64,000 nucleotides of DNA from Palaemon carinicauda. Lineage: Eukaryota > Arthropoda > Malacostraca > Decapoda > Palaemonidae. The notes under the pieces were generated by a model. That model searched no databases, was not told the DNA's origin, and saw only the letters and a program-made list of their open reading frames with translations. Of this stretch, positions 20,239-31,369 are shown piece after piece. The position numbers and the translations under genes were made by a program. The stretch spans positions 24,760,570 to 24,824,569 of the forward strand of contig NC_090767.1 of NCBI RefSeq assembly GCF_036898095.1, given 5' to 3'. Position 1 is the first letter of the stretch. Each line of letters opens with the position of its first letter.

Positions 20239-22695
20239 ATGGCTGACCCTTCTCAAGTACCTAGATTTCGAAAGTGTAATGCTAGGGACTGTAATAGGCG
20301 TCTTCCTTAGGCTTCTCTCGACCCACATACTGTTTGTTCCAATTGTCGGGGTAAAACCTGTCAATTGGGAGATCGGTGTGAGGAATGCGTGGGCTTTTCG
20401 GAATTCGATTGGCTCGAATACGATAAATATGCACGTAGACTAGAGAGAGATAGGGTAAGGAGAAGTTCATCTAGGTCTGTAGATTTTTCCTCTCCACATG
20501 CCCCTGAACCTAATCCTTCCCCTGTAGTGGTTGTTCCTAACCCCCCTTCTAGCACTCAGGAACCGTCTATGCAAGACATGTTACGTGCTATTCATGCCTT
20601 GGGGAGAGAGTTGAAGCGTTAGCAAGTGACCGTAATCAACTCATGGCTGACGTGAAGGAACTTAAGTGCCATAGTGCCACGGCGTAAAGTGGGAAAGTGA
20701 TTAGTGCGCAAAGTGTTGTGAACAGTGTTGCGACCGAGGGTTCGTCTGTTCGTGCCTGTCGTTCACCTAGTCCGGGACCTCTTGCAAGCTCCCAAGCCCA
20801 GGGGAGAAGTAATGTCGTACGACTTATGGGTTCGAGAGGCCTTGATCAGCGAACAGACGTTCCCTCTATGGTATCAGGCGTATCTCACCAAGATCGCCCC
20901 TACCATAAGACGAGAGAGCCCATTTTTACCTCGTCTTCCGAAGGCTTTTCACGCAAGAAACCGTGGAGCAAGGTTTCTAGGCCTCTTAAACGGAAGTCGG
21001 TCCCTTCAGGACAGGTCCAACGTCCTGGATGTAGTCATTGGGACAGTTCGGACCCGTTGCAGTCATCGGATGACTGCTCGCCGCCTCAGCAAGGCAAAGT
21101 TGTGCCGTCTCAGACGCTAACCCCGTCAGTTACCGCACCCATTCCCGTGGACCCAAAATGGGTTATACTGCAGGACATGCAGTCTAAGCTTGCGTCCCTT
21201 ATGGAAGACTACAATGCTGACAAGGTTTCCGTTGAGCCTAGCCGTTTATCTCATCGAGATCCTGGCCTTCAGCCACCCAAGCGTTCTGTTGTGCGTTCTG
21301 TTGACGCTGGTGTAGCCAACTCACGTCAAGCGGTTGGGGTAGTACCACACTCGATGCGATCTCGTGTGGATTTTCAGCCGCATGTGGACGTTAGGCAACT
21401 CGCTGATGCGCCTGGTGACGTTCAGGACGTTCGCCAACCATCGGAGTTTACTTGTTTTGACGCTGAGCGTCAACTTCCGCAACCTAGAGTTGTTTTGACT
21501 GCGCAGACTAGGCGGTCTAAGCAGTCTCAGGTGGACGCTGTGCGTCCTCACGCACCTGTTGTTGTTGACAGTTCTCAGACTGTCAAGCAGTTACAGGACG
21601 CTGCGTCCTGGTCCGCCACTTATGCACCAGTGCGGGTGGACGCTGCGTGTCAAGCATTGCCAACCCCTTTGCTTGTTTCTCATCAGTTGTCAGATGAGGA
21701 ACTTTCGGATGAGGACGTTGCTGACCCTCAGCCTGAGGATCATCCTTCAGATATTGATGAACCTAGAGCAGTTCCGCCATCTATGGACATTAAGAGTCAT
21801 GCTCATTTTTAAAGAGTTGTTTCCCGAACATTTTGTCTCTGTGGCTCCTCGTTCGCCGCCGTCTGAGTTTGTTTTAGGCGTTCCTGCTGACATGCCAGCC
21901 TTTACAAAACTTGTACTCTCTCGCTCGTCCAAGAGAGCTTTACGGCTGTTAGGCGATTGGTTGGAAACCAAGAGGAGTTTAGGGAAGACGGCCTTTGCCT
22001 TCCCCCCATCTAAACTCTCGTCTAGATCGAGCGTCTGGTATGCCACGGGAGAAGTTCTCGGCTTGGGAGTCCCTGCCTCTGCCCAGGGCGACTTCTCAAG
22101 CCTTGTAGACTCTCCCCGCCGCCTAGCCATGAGACGCTCGAAGATTAGTTGGTCATCCTCAGACCTTGACCATCTACTTAAAGGCATTTTTAGAGCTTTT
22201 GAAGTTTTCAACTTCCTTGACTGGTGTTTGGGAGCCTTGAGTAGGAAAATCTCATCGGCCGATAGAGATGTCTCCTTACTCATTATGTCCTGCATGGATA
22301 AAGCCATCCGCGATGGATCCAATGAGCTCTCCTCCTCGTTTACTTCAGGAGTCCTTAAGAAGCGAGAGTCTCTTTGCTCTTTTCTGTCGGCAGGAGTGAC
22401 TCCCTGTCAACGATCTGAGCTACTCTTTGCCCCTTTATCAAGGTTTTTGTTTCCTGAACTTTTGGTTAAGGACATAGCTTTGTCTCTAGTGCAGAAGGAC
22501 ACCCATGACTTGGTAGCGTCCTCTGCTCGCAAAGGGACTCCTTCGACTGCCTTTTCTGCTAGACCTAGGATAGACACTCCTGCGTCCAGGTTTATTCCGC
22601 CCTTTCGTGGCAGAGCCCCCAGCAGGGGAAGTACTCGTGCCGAAGGAAAGAGAGGCAAGAGGAAAGGAGCCAAGTCCTCACGTGGCAGAGTCTGA
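20239..22695 (+). pseudogene. DIRS-A copy 2 Gag, disrupted
   Basis: Starts at ATG 20239 (MADPSQVPRFRKC). It supplies the N-terminus missing from copy 1, with two extra cysteines (KCNARDC) ahead of the five-cysteine cluster. A TAG at 20308-20310 replaces the Lys codon of copy 1. Further breaks are a 1-base loss near 20608 in the coiled-coil region and a 2-base loss near 21795. The C-terminal conserved block and the RG-rich tail (to 22695) are open. Otherwise it is collinear with copy 1. Confidence 0.85.
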
Positions 22696-24739
22696 CTGCC
22701 CGCAGCTTCAGACAGCAGTAGGTGCCAGACTCAAGAACTTCTGGCGAGCCTGGGAGAAGAGAGGCGCAGATCAACAGTCTGTGAGGTTGCTCAGAGAGGG
22801 GTACAAAATTCCATTTGTACACAAACCTCCTCTAGCGACTTCCCCCATCGATCTCTCTCCCAAGTACCGAGAGGAAGCAAAGAGACAAGCCCTGAAACTA
22901 GAAGTGTCTCTTTTGCTAGAGAAGGGAGCGGTGGTCAAAGTCTCGGACCTTCAATCACCGGGGTTTTACAACCATCTCTTCCTAGTACCGAAGAAGACAG
23001 GAGGTTGGAGACCGGTGCTAGACGTCAGTGCTCTGAACGTCTTTGTCACGAAGACAAAGTTCACCATGGAGACCACGAAATCAGTCTTAGCAGCGGTCAG
23101 AAAGGGAGACTGGATGGTCTCTCTCGACCTAAGAGACGCATACTTCCACATCCCCATTCACTCAGATTCCCAACCTTTTCTGAGGTTTGTGTTCGACAAT
23201 GTGGTGTACCAGTTTCGGGCCCTGTGCTTTGGCCTAAGTACTGCTCGTCTCGTGTTTACGAGGCTTATGAGGAATGTGGCAAAATTCCTCCATTTATCGG
23301 GTATCCGAGCCTCCCTTTACTTGGACGACTGGCTTCTCAGAGCCTCGTCCAGTCATCGCTGTCTGAAGGATCTCAATTGGACATTGGATCTGTCCAAGGA
23401 ATTGGGACTTTTGCTCAACATGGAAAAGTCACAGCTGATCCCATCCCAAACTATACTGTATTTAGGGATGGAGATTCGCAGTCCAGTTTTTCGGGCTTTT
23501 CCGTCTGCCCGCCGAATAGATCAAGCCCTGCTCGTAATCCAAAGGATGTTGAAGAGAGAACGTTGCTCAGTCAGGAATTGGATGAGTCTAGTAGGAACTC
23601 TATATCCCTGGAGCAGTTTGTCTCGCTAGGAAGGCTACACCTCCGACCTCTACAATTCCATCTAGCTTTTCACTGGAAAAAGGACAAGACGCTAGAGGCG
23701 GTCTCAATCCCGATTTCCGAAACAGTAAAGGCTTGCCTGAATTGGTGGAAAGACAATATCAGTCTAAGAGAGGGTCTTCCTCTAGCAGTCCAGAAACCAA
23801 ACCACGTTCTATTCTCAGACGCATCGGATTTGGGTTGGGGTGCGACACTGGACGGTCGGGAATGCTCAGGTCTGTGGACCTCAAGTCAGCGGAGCATGCA
23901 CATCAACGGCAAGGAGCTTTTGGCAGTCCACCTGGCCTTGATGAGCTTCGAGAGTCTCCTTCGAGACAAAGTGGTGGAGATCAACTCGGACAACACCACA
24001 GCCTTGGCTTACATTTCCAAGCAAGGAGGCACCCACTCCCTGACACTGTACGAGATCGCAAGGGACCTGCTCATTTGGTCAAGAGATCGAGGCATCTCCC
24101 TAGTAACGAGGTTTATCCAGGGCGACTTGAACGTTCTAGCAGATTGCCTCAGTCGGAGGGGTCAGGTAATTCCTACAGAATGGACCCTCCACCAGGACGT
24201 GTGCAAGAGGCTTTGGGCGACTTGGGGTCAACCCACCATAGACCTCTTTGCAACCTCGATGACCAAGAGGCTTCCAATCTATTGCTCTCCAGTCCCAGAC
24301 CCAGCAGCAATACATATAGACGCCTTTCTCCTAGATTGGTCTCACCTAGATCTATATGCATTCCCACCATTCAAGATTGTCAAGATTCGCCTCTCACGAA
24401 GGGACAAGGTTGACGTTAGTTGCTCCCCTCTGGCCCGCGAGAGAATGGTTCACCGAGGTACTTCGATGGCTGGTAGACTTTCCAAGAAGTCTTCCTCTAA
24501 GAGTAGACCTGTTACGTCAGCCCCACGTAAAGAAGGTACACCAAGGCCTCCACGCTCTTCGTCTGACTGCCTTCAGACTATCGAAAGACTCTCTAGAGCT
24601 AGAGGCTTTTCGAAGGAGGCAGCCAGTGCGATTGCAAGAGCAAGGAGAGCTTCTACCATTAGAGTTTACCAATCGAAGTGGGAAATCTTCCGAGACTGGT
24701 GCAAGTCAGTATCTCTATCCTCGTCCAGTACCTCTGTAG
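22607..24739 (+). pseudogene. DIRS-A copy 2 reverse transcriptase/RNase H, two frameshifts
   Basis: The RT part (22607-23629) is uninterrupted, with GGWRPVLDV, LDLRDAYFHIPIH, CFGLS and an intact YLDD near 23322. A 1-base loss near 23607 stops it and moves the frame. RNase H continues in the new frame with FSDAS (23816), GKELLAV, NSDNTTALAYI and LADCLSR, then IDLFAT (24240). A 14-base deletion near 24378, relative to copy 1, shifts the frame into that of the recombinase. The original C-terminal tail survives out of frame at 24380-24739. Polymerase motifs are complete, but a full-length protein cannot be made without frameshifting. Confidence 0.88.
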
Positions 24740-25638
24740 CCCAAATCGCTGATTTTCTCTTATACCTGAGAAGAGTTCGCTCCCTTTCAGCTCCCACGAT
24801 CAAGGGCTACAGGAGCATGTTGGCTTCGGTCTTCCGGCATAGAGGCTTAGATCTTTCCAACAATAAAGATCTACAAGATCTCCTTAAGTCTTTTGAGACC
24901 TCTAAGGAACGTCGTTTGGCTACTCCTGGATGGAACTTAGACGTGGTCCTAAGGTTCCTCATGTCAGACAGGTTTGAGCCTTTACATTCAGCCTCCCTGA
25001 AGGATCTCACTCTTAAGACTCTTTTCCTGGTGTGCTTGGCATCGGCTAAAAGAGTCAGTGAGCTTCATGCCTTCAGCAAGAACATCGGTTTTTCGACAGA
25101 AAAAGCCACTTGTTCTCTTCAACTTGGTTTCCTGGCCAAGAATGAACTGCCTTCTCGTCCTTGGCCTAAATCTTTTGATATTCCTAGCTTATCAGAGATC
25201 GTAGGCAACGAACTAGAGAGAGTATTATGCCCCGTTAGAGCTCTTAAGTTCTATTTAGCTCGTACTAAGCCTTTACGAGGTAAATCTGAAGCGTTATGGT
25301 GTTCGGTTAAGAAACCATCCTTACCTATGTCAAAGAATGCTTTGTCATATTTTATCAGATTTTTAATACGAGAAGCCCATTCCCACTTGAGTGAGGAAGA
25401 CCGATCTTTGCTTAAGGTTAAGACGCACGAGATTAGAGCTATAGCAACTTCCGTGGCCTTCAAGCAAAATAGATCTCTGCAAAGTATCATTGACGCGACC
25501 TTTTGGAGAAGCAAGTCAGTGTTCGCGTCATTTTACTTGAAAGATGTCCAGACTCTTTACGAGGACTGCTACACACTGGGTCCATTCGTAGCAGCAAGTG
25601 CAGTAGTGGGTGAGGGTTCAACCACTACACTTCCCTAA
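24466..25638 (+). CDS. DIRS-A copy 2 tyrosine recombinase
   Basis: An intact 390-codon ORF from ATG 24466 (MAGRLSKK), the same start and length as copy 1. Catalytic residues are present: Arg196 (KRVSE), His321 and Arg324 (HEIRAIA), Trp347 and Tyr357 (FASFYLKD). Because of the upstream 14-base deletion, the reading frame is also open from RNase H (23005 onward), giving a false RNase H-recombinase fusion of 877 codons. The protein would integrate the circular element DNA. Confidence 0.92.
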   Translation: MAGRLSKKSSSKSRPVTSAPRKEGTPRPPRSSSDCLQTIERLSRARGFSKEAASAIARARRASTIRVYQSKWEIFRDWCKSVSLSSSSTSVAQIADFLLYLRRVRSLSAPTIKGYRSMLASVFRHRGLDLSNNKDLQDLLKSFETSKERRLATPGWNLDVVLRFLMSDRFEPLHSASLKDLTLKTLFLVCLASAKRVSELHAFSKNIGFSTEKATCSLQLGFLAKNELPSRPWPKSFDIPSLSEIVGNELERVLCPVRALKFYLARTKPLRGKSEALWCSVKKPSLPMSKNALSYFIRFLIREAHSHLSEEDRSLLKVKTHEIRAIATSVAFKQNRSLQSIIDATFWRSKSVFASFYLKDVQTLYEDCYTLGPFVAASAVVGEGSTTTLP

Positions 25639-26037
25639 TTCCAATATCCTTTTAATCTGTCTCTTGAAATGTTTTTAATATTGTTTTATGGGTTGTTCGG
25701 AAGGCTAAGAAGCCTTTCGCATCCTGGTTGATTTGGCGGGTGGTCAAAGTCATTTCTTGAGAGCGCCCAGATTAGGGGTTTGATGAGGTCCTGTTGTATG
25801 GGTTGCAGCCCTTGATACTTCAGCTCCTGGGAGTCTGTCAGCATCCTAAGAGGATCGCTGGGCTCCGTGAGGAAGACAGACTTACAAGGCAGAGTAATCG
25901 TCTAAGTCAACTTCCTTACCAGGTACCTATATATTTTGGTTTTGTTATATTGATAACTGTCAAAATGAAAAAACTCTTAGCTTATACGCTGTAAACTTAA
26001 TTAACTCTGGTCTCTACCCACCGCCTTGGGTGTGAAT

Positions 26038-26131
26038 CAGCTATTATATATTCACCGGCTAAGTTAAATATTTAAAAATGATATTTTAATTATAAAATAA
26101 ATTTTTGAATATACTTACCCGGTGAATATAT
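26038..26131. repeat. DIRS-A copy 2 internal complementary region
   Basis: CTATTATATATTCACCGGCT (26041 on) is complementary to the 5' end at 19878-19901. AATGATATTTTAATTATAAA and the following bases are complementary to the outer 3' end at 26325-26380. The bridge is TTAAATATTTAAA. This is the template region for circle closure in DIRS1. Confidence 0.92.
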
Positions 26132-26182
26132 ACAGTAAATTAAATGACCCTCCCTTCCTCCCCAATAGAGACGCAGCGGGAC

Positions 26183-26338
26183 GAGAAGAATTGAAGGGTT
26201 TGTTTACATGCAAGAGTGGTATCTGGCCGACAGTTGGCGCTGGTGGGCACACCCGCAACCTTCATAGCGATCGCTCGCGAGTTTTTTTAGTGTGTTTTCT
26301 GTCGAGCCGCAGAGTTGCAGCTATTATATATTCACCGG
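26183..26338 (-). repeat. DIRS-A copy 2 3' terminal inverted repeat
   Basis: Inverted partner of 19878-20038. It includes GGTGGGCACACCCGCAACC and GCGATCGCTCGCGAG and is followed by the outer AT-rich tail to about 26383. Confidence 0.92.
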
Positions 26339-26759
26339 GTAAGTATATTCAAAAATTTATTTTATAATTAAAATATCATTTTTCACTACTGGCCTCTATT
26401 TACTTATAACGAGGGACCAACGAAACTTTGGATCGTGTGTACATCTTGGCTTCAATAACCAGTTATCTGAAATATTTTTGACGTCCGGTTCTGATAACTT
26501 GGGGTTTAATAAACAGCCAACGTATTTCTGGTAGAAAACTCTTTTATTAATTTTACTTTTGTTTATTATGTTTTGTAATAGGATAGGTTGTAATAGTTAC
26601 AGTAGTCAATCATGGTAATAACACAATTAATCATAAGTTTTTTTTTTTTTAAAGGATGGTTTAAATGTGATATCCAGCGATTCATGTACATTATTTATTT
26701 GAGCTCTGAGAGAGAAATTACAGTTGGGGATCAAGTTGTCATTGATATTTCTTTTATTT

Positions 26760-27240
26760 TATCTTTTTCCCTAACACTGTGAACTTTGTTTTAACAATAG
26801 TAAGAACTTTATATCATCAATGACATTTATGGAGAAGTAAAATTGTGTATAATCTGCAACTAGCTTGAACCTCATTGCATGTGTTTGTAATACTTTTGAA
26901 ACATATAGTATAGATACAAAATATGACTGGACCTAAGACGGTTCCACTGTTTAGCGGTTCATATGATGAAATAGTGTTTCCAATTCGTACATAGTAATTT
27001 ATGTCAACTAAGTAATCATTAAGATATCCAAAAGCTTCACATATATTACCAGTGAACCGCAAATCCTTAAGTAGTGGTTCATTTAAATTATTACCTACAA
27101 GTTGTAGCACTTTTTCGAAATAAGTTTATATGAACTTGTCCGGATAGTCAGAACCTCTTTCTCAGAAAAAAAAATAGGATGCTTACTCATTAAAACCTGT
27201 ATTCAGGCTACTATTCTTAAAGTTATCCGCAAGATTAGAA
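26760..27240 (-). pseudogene. CR1-type LINE reverse transcriptase fragment
   Basis: On the minus strand: NDYLVDINYYVRIGNTISSY, then SGTVLGPVIFCIYT. After a frame change, FKLVADYTQFYFSIN follows, the degraded polymerase active site (FADDTQFYF in relatives; the second Asp is Tyr). The reading frame is otherwise short and interrupted. It is a decayed LINE fragment. Confidence 0.7.
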
Positions 27241-27805
27241 AAGTTTTTAATATTTCACATTTAAAGAATTCTAGAAATTTATTAGCCAGTTCTTGATCGC
27301 TATCTCCAGGGAGATTTTCATTTCCCACTACACCATTTAGTGTAATCCGTCTGTATTTTCAACTTAAACCTCTTAACGTAATTTCCCTCTTTCTCTAATG
27401 TCTCGCCATCGAACCCAGGAGATCTTTACTCAAGTTATAGTTTCTTCCATCAATGGGCACCGTTATTCATTTAATATTCACCCTATTGTATGCAGTTATT
27501 AGGCAATCAACACATATAGACTCCAAGTAAGCGTTAGTTGCCATGACTTCAGGGATTATTGGTGACATTTTCTTAGTAACTTCATTAACAAAGCTAATTT
27601 ACATGGAGAGATCTTATATCTAAAACTTTTTGTCTTTAGCACTGTGTTTTTCGGTAAGGGTAATAAAAAGTTATAAGTTACGTGTTTTAAATAATACTTA
27701 GTAATTTGTTCATAATACTTGGTATGATGCTAATTGCAACATGTTTGATACCATAAATTTTTCTTGAAGTTTTGTCACTTGTGATCAGCAGTCTGGGGTA
27801 GAAGT

Positions 27806-27808
<3 letters not shown>

Positions 27809-27880
<72 letters not shown>
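27809..27880. repeat. (CT)n microsatellite
   Basis: About 36 uninterrupted CT units. Confidence 0.97.
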
Positions 27881-27884
<4 letters not shown>

Positions 27885-28559
27885 TACAAATTAGTTTTTG
27901 TTGAATACTCTTATGAATTTACAAATTTATCGAGTCTTGTTTGGCCCAGTTATTTCTCTTGAAAATTCTTGAAATTACTTTTTTATTTTTCCATATTGTG
28001 AAGTTTCCCTTTTAGAATATTAGCGTTTGTAGCTTATGGTAAAATGCTTCTCCAATTAGGATTGTAACATCAGTGATGGTGATGATGACGATCATGATGG
28101 TCTGCTTAAACTTCCATAGCTAGAGGTAAAAGGATAATGGTCTCTTCTGCCCTAAAATTAGACCTACTGTTGAATACGGTACGTTAGCCTTTGGGTAACA
28201 ACCCACATGTGTGATGGAAGTATGCATCAATGCATATTTACAAAGTACCAAGAATGGAAGTAAAAGTCCTGATCAATGGGAAAATATTAATGAAATTTTA
28301 CTATTGTTTTTATTTTTAATGTGACTTTTAAGTAACACGGATCTCAACGAAAAGGAAATCTTATTTTGTCATTGGCGTTAGAATTTAGTAGAGAGAGAGA
28401 GACTACCTTTAAAATCATTCATATCTACAGTATTTGTACAGTTTATCCTAAAATCATTCATAGTTAGTTGTAGAGTTTATCTCTAAATAATTTATAATTA
28501 CTTATAAAATATAATTTTCAAGATTTTGTGAAAATTATTCGTAGTTTAGTTAGTTTTAA

Positions 28560-31365
28560 CCCTGGATAGGTACGGTGGGTCGTTTGCGACCCCGAGCGTA
28601 AAAAAAAAACAGGTTTTTCTCACGTGACTCACCCCTGTGACTGAATTTGTGGGTGATCGACCTGCAGGAGGTGTCTCCCCTACACGCTCTAGTAGTGTCC
28701 AGATGTGCATTGCTGTAGCTGTACTCCTTCCCCGATTTCTGAGACGCGTCGGGGTCGTTCGCGTCCGAGTTTACCCTTCTGAGGTAGTTTGCATAATTAT
28801 CAAAGTTATTACGTATTATGAAATTGTCGTAGAATGGTGCAACTTGTATAGGTTATCAGTTGTGGAAAGTCTTGGTGGATTGTTTGGCTACCATGTGCAT
28901 GTTTTTTTTTTTAGTTAAAATGTCGTTCATCACCACGAGGACCATTTTACCGCGAGTGCCCCTTTTTCATTTTTTTTCATTTTTTTGCCAAGTCATTTTT
29001 CCGTAAGATATTGCCAAATAGTGTCGTAAAACTTTTGCTTGTTTAGTGTTGGAAAGTGTGTCTAGATGATCTGGCTACCCATGCATGACTTTGTTTTTGT
29101 CAGATACGACGTAGTTATTGGTATATTGGGTATTTAACTGCGGTTACCAATTTCTGTTTTTTTTTTCAATATTTGTAAAAATTACTACGTAGTAAGGAAT
29201 TGCCGTATATTATTCATTTTTTTTTCATGTTTATGTGTTAGAAAGTGTGCCTTGATGGTTGGGCTAACTCGTGCATGTCTTTTTTTTTATCTGAGATGTC
29301 GTATATTAGAATGTCGGGCATTTTACCGCGAGTGTCCCTTTTTAATTTTTTTTAATTTTTTTGCCAAGTCATTTTTCCGTAAGATATTGCGAAATAGTGT
29401 CGTAAAACTTTTGCTTTTTTAATGTTGGAAAGTGTGTCTAGATGATCTGGCTACCCATGCGTGATTTTGTTTTTGTCAGATACGACGTAGTTATTGGTAT
29501 ATTGGGTATTTAACTGCGGTTGCCAATTTCTGTTTTTTTTTCAATATTTGTAAAAATTTACTACGTAGTAAGGAATTGCCGTATATTATTGATTTTTTTT
29601 TCATGTTTATGTGTTAGAAAGTGTGCCTTGATGGTTGGGCTAACACGTGCATGTCTTTTTTTTTATCTGAGATGCCGTATATTAGAATGTTGGGCATTTT
29701 TCTGCGAGTGCCCCTTTTTATTTGTTTTGCATTTTTTTGCTTAGTCATGTTACCGTAAGGAATTGGCAAGTAGTGTCGCAAAACTTATATTTTTATAGTG
29801 TTGGAAAGTGTTTCTAGATGATCTGGCTACCCATGCCTATTTTTTTTTTAGCCAGATATGGCGTATATATAAGTATGTGTTCGATTTTCCTGTGATTGCC
29901 ATTTTTTCGTTTTTTCCCATTTCTTTCAAAATTACTACGTACTAAGGAACTATCACAGAGTAATATTTCATTTATATGTTTATTTGTCGGAAAATATGCC
30001 TTGATGGTTTGCCTAGCACGTGGCTGAAATTTTTTTTTTCTGAAATGCCGTATATTAGAATGGCCATTTTTCCACGAGTGCCCTTTTTTATTTGTTTTGC
30101 ATTTTTTTGCTTAGTCATGTTACCGTAAGGAATTGGCAAGTAGTGTCGCAAAACTTATATTTTTATAGTGTTGGAAAGTGTTTCTAGATGATCTGGCTAC
30201 CCATGCCTATCTTTTTTTTAGCCAGATATGGCGTATATATAGGTATGTGTTCGATTTTCCGGTGATTGCCATTTTTTCGTTTTTTCCCAATTCTTTCAAA
30301 ATTACTACGTACTAAGGAACTATCACAGAGTAATGATTCCTCTAGATGTTTATTTGTCGGAAAATTTTGTTTACTTTTTTTTTGATTGAATATCATCAAA
30401 TTTTTTTAGCTAAAATATTGTTTTACATTTTTTTTTTCGATTTTATTTCCCTTCAAAAAAAATTTTTTGGGTCAGAATTTTGATTTTATATTCGTAAAAT
30501 AATCGACAATTATCCAGCAACCCACCATACAATTTTTATGCATATCCAATAATAATTAGATTAGTAAATAACACCTTGAAATTGACATACCCTTCCTACA
30601 TTTCAAGTGGCAGATTAGGGAGTCTGAGTCAGTGTGGTTGGCGGCCATTTTGTGGACATATCCGAAGCGTAAGCTGCCCTATCTATATATATTCTTGTTC
30701 CCTATAGAATTTGTGATATTTTGGTATATTTTTACCTGCATAAATATCATATTATATATTAAATATATGTATTTTTTTACGAAATTTCTAAGTACTCAAA
30801 AAATTACCTTTAGATATGGCCCCTGATATAAATGTAATTTACAAAATAATGAAGACTTTTTTACATATTTCTATTTTAGGATAACATATGTTTATTCCCT
30901 AAAAAAATTAGCCACTTCCTATTTCATTTGGGTACCCAAAAAAATTCATGAAATTTGGACAATTTTTTTTGGCCAAAAAAAGTTACCCTTTTTTTCTCAT
31001 TTCAGATCTTCACCTCCATGGGTCTGACTTCATCCAAAATACATCAAGATGTGTCCTAAACATTCAAGAATCAATTCCTAAAAGGATTTGTGTATATATG
31101 TATAAACTTTTTTTTTATGAATTTTTATGTCAGGTCTTTTTTTTTTCTACTTAATTTTTTAAAATATTTATAATAAATAGTTTTTCTGCAGATGAGTAGT
31201 ATTTATCTTTACAGTTGTTTTAAGCATTCATTGAAGTTTTTTTTGGCAAAAGAAAAAAGGAGGTTACTGCAAAAACTGATTTTTCAAGAATTTTTTTTGG
31301 CGTCGGGGTCGTTCGCGTCCGAGTATACCCTTAAAGGGGTGTCCGAGGACCGTACCTATCCAGGG
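28560..31365. mobile_element. piggyBac-like non-autonomous DNA transposon
   Basis: Perfect 17-base terminal inverted repeats, CCCTGGATAGGTACGGT at 28560-28576 and its complement at 31349-31365, are flanked on both sides by TTAA (28556-28559 and 31366-31369). TTAA targets and CCC...GGG ends are hallmarks of piggyBac elements. The 2.8-kb interior has no transposase. It has a small hairpin next to the left end (GGGTCG-TTTG-CGACCC) and a subterminal direct repeat, GTCGGGGTCGTTCGCGTCCG, near 28748 and 31302. A tandem array fills the middle. Confidence 0.85.
28930..30370. repeat. about 375-bp tandem repeat, near four copies, inside the piggyBac-like element
   Basis: The markers GCGAGTGCCC/TCC recur at about 28951, 29330, 29704 and 30075, and TCTAGATGATCTGGCTACCC recurs at about 29061, 29438, 29814 and 30185. 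Each unit is itself made of two diverged halves of about 188 bp. One half has GGAAAGTGTGTCTAGATG; the other has GAAAGTGTGCCTTGATGG. Homopolymer T runs vary between units. Confidence 0.85.
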
Positions 31366-31369
31366 TTAA

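Larger units (their letters stand above)
19878..26383 (+). mobile_element. DIRS1-like retrotransposon, family A copy 2, full length
   Basis: Complete structure: 5' inverted repeat (19878-20038), gag, RT/RNase H, tyrosine recombinase, ICR (26038-26131) and 3' inverted repeat (26183-26338) with outer AT-rich end to about 26383. Both inverted repeats are nearly identical. The element is flanked by a 17-base direct repeat. Gag and the RT-RNase H junction are frameshifted; the recombinase is intact. Confidence 0.93.
26398..28555. other. largely unannotated stretch
   Basis: AT-rich with no open genes. It contains the LINE RT fragment at 26760-27240 and a CT run at 27809-27880. Nothing else was recognised. 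Confidence 0.6.

Noticed and set aside
28930..30370. Possible CRISPR or regulatory repeat array
   Set aside because: Units are 375 bp, directly tandem without spacers, inside a TTAA-flanked eukaryotic transposon.
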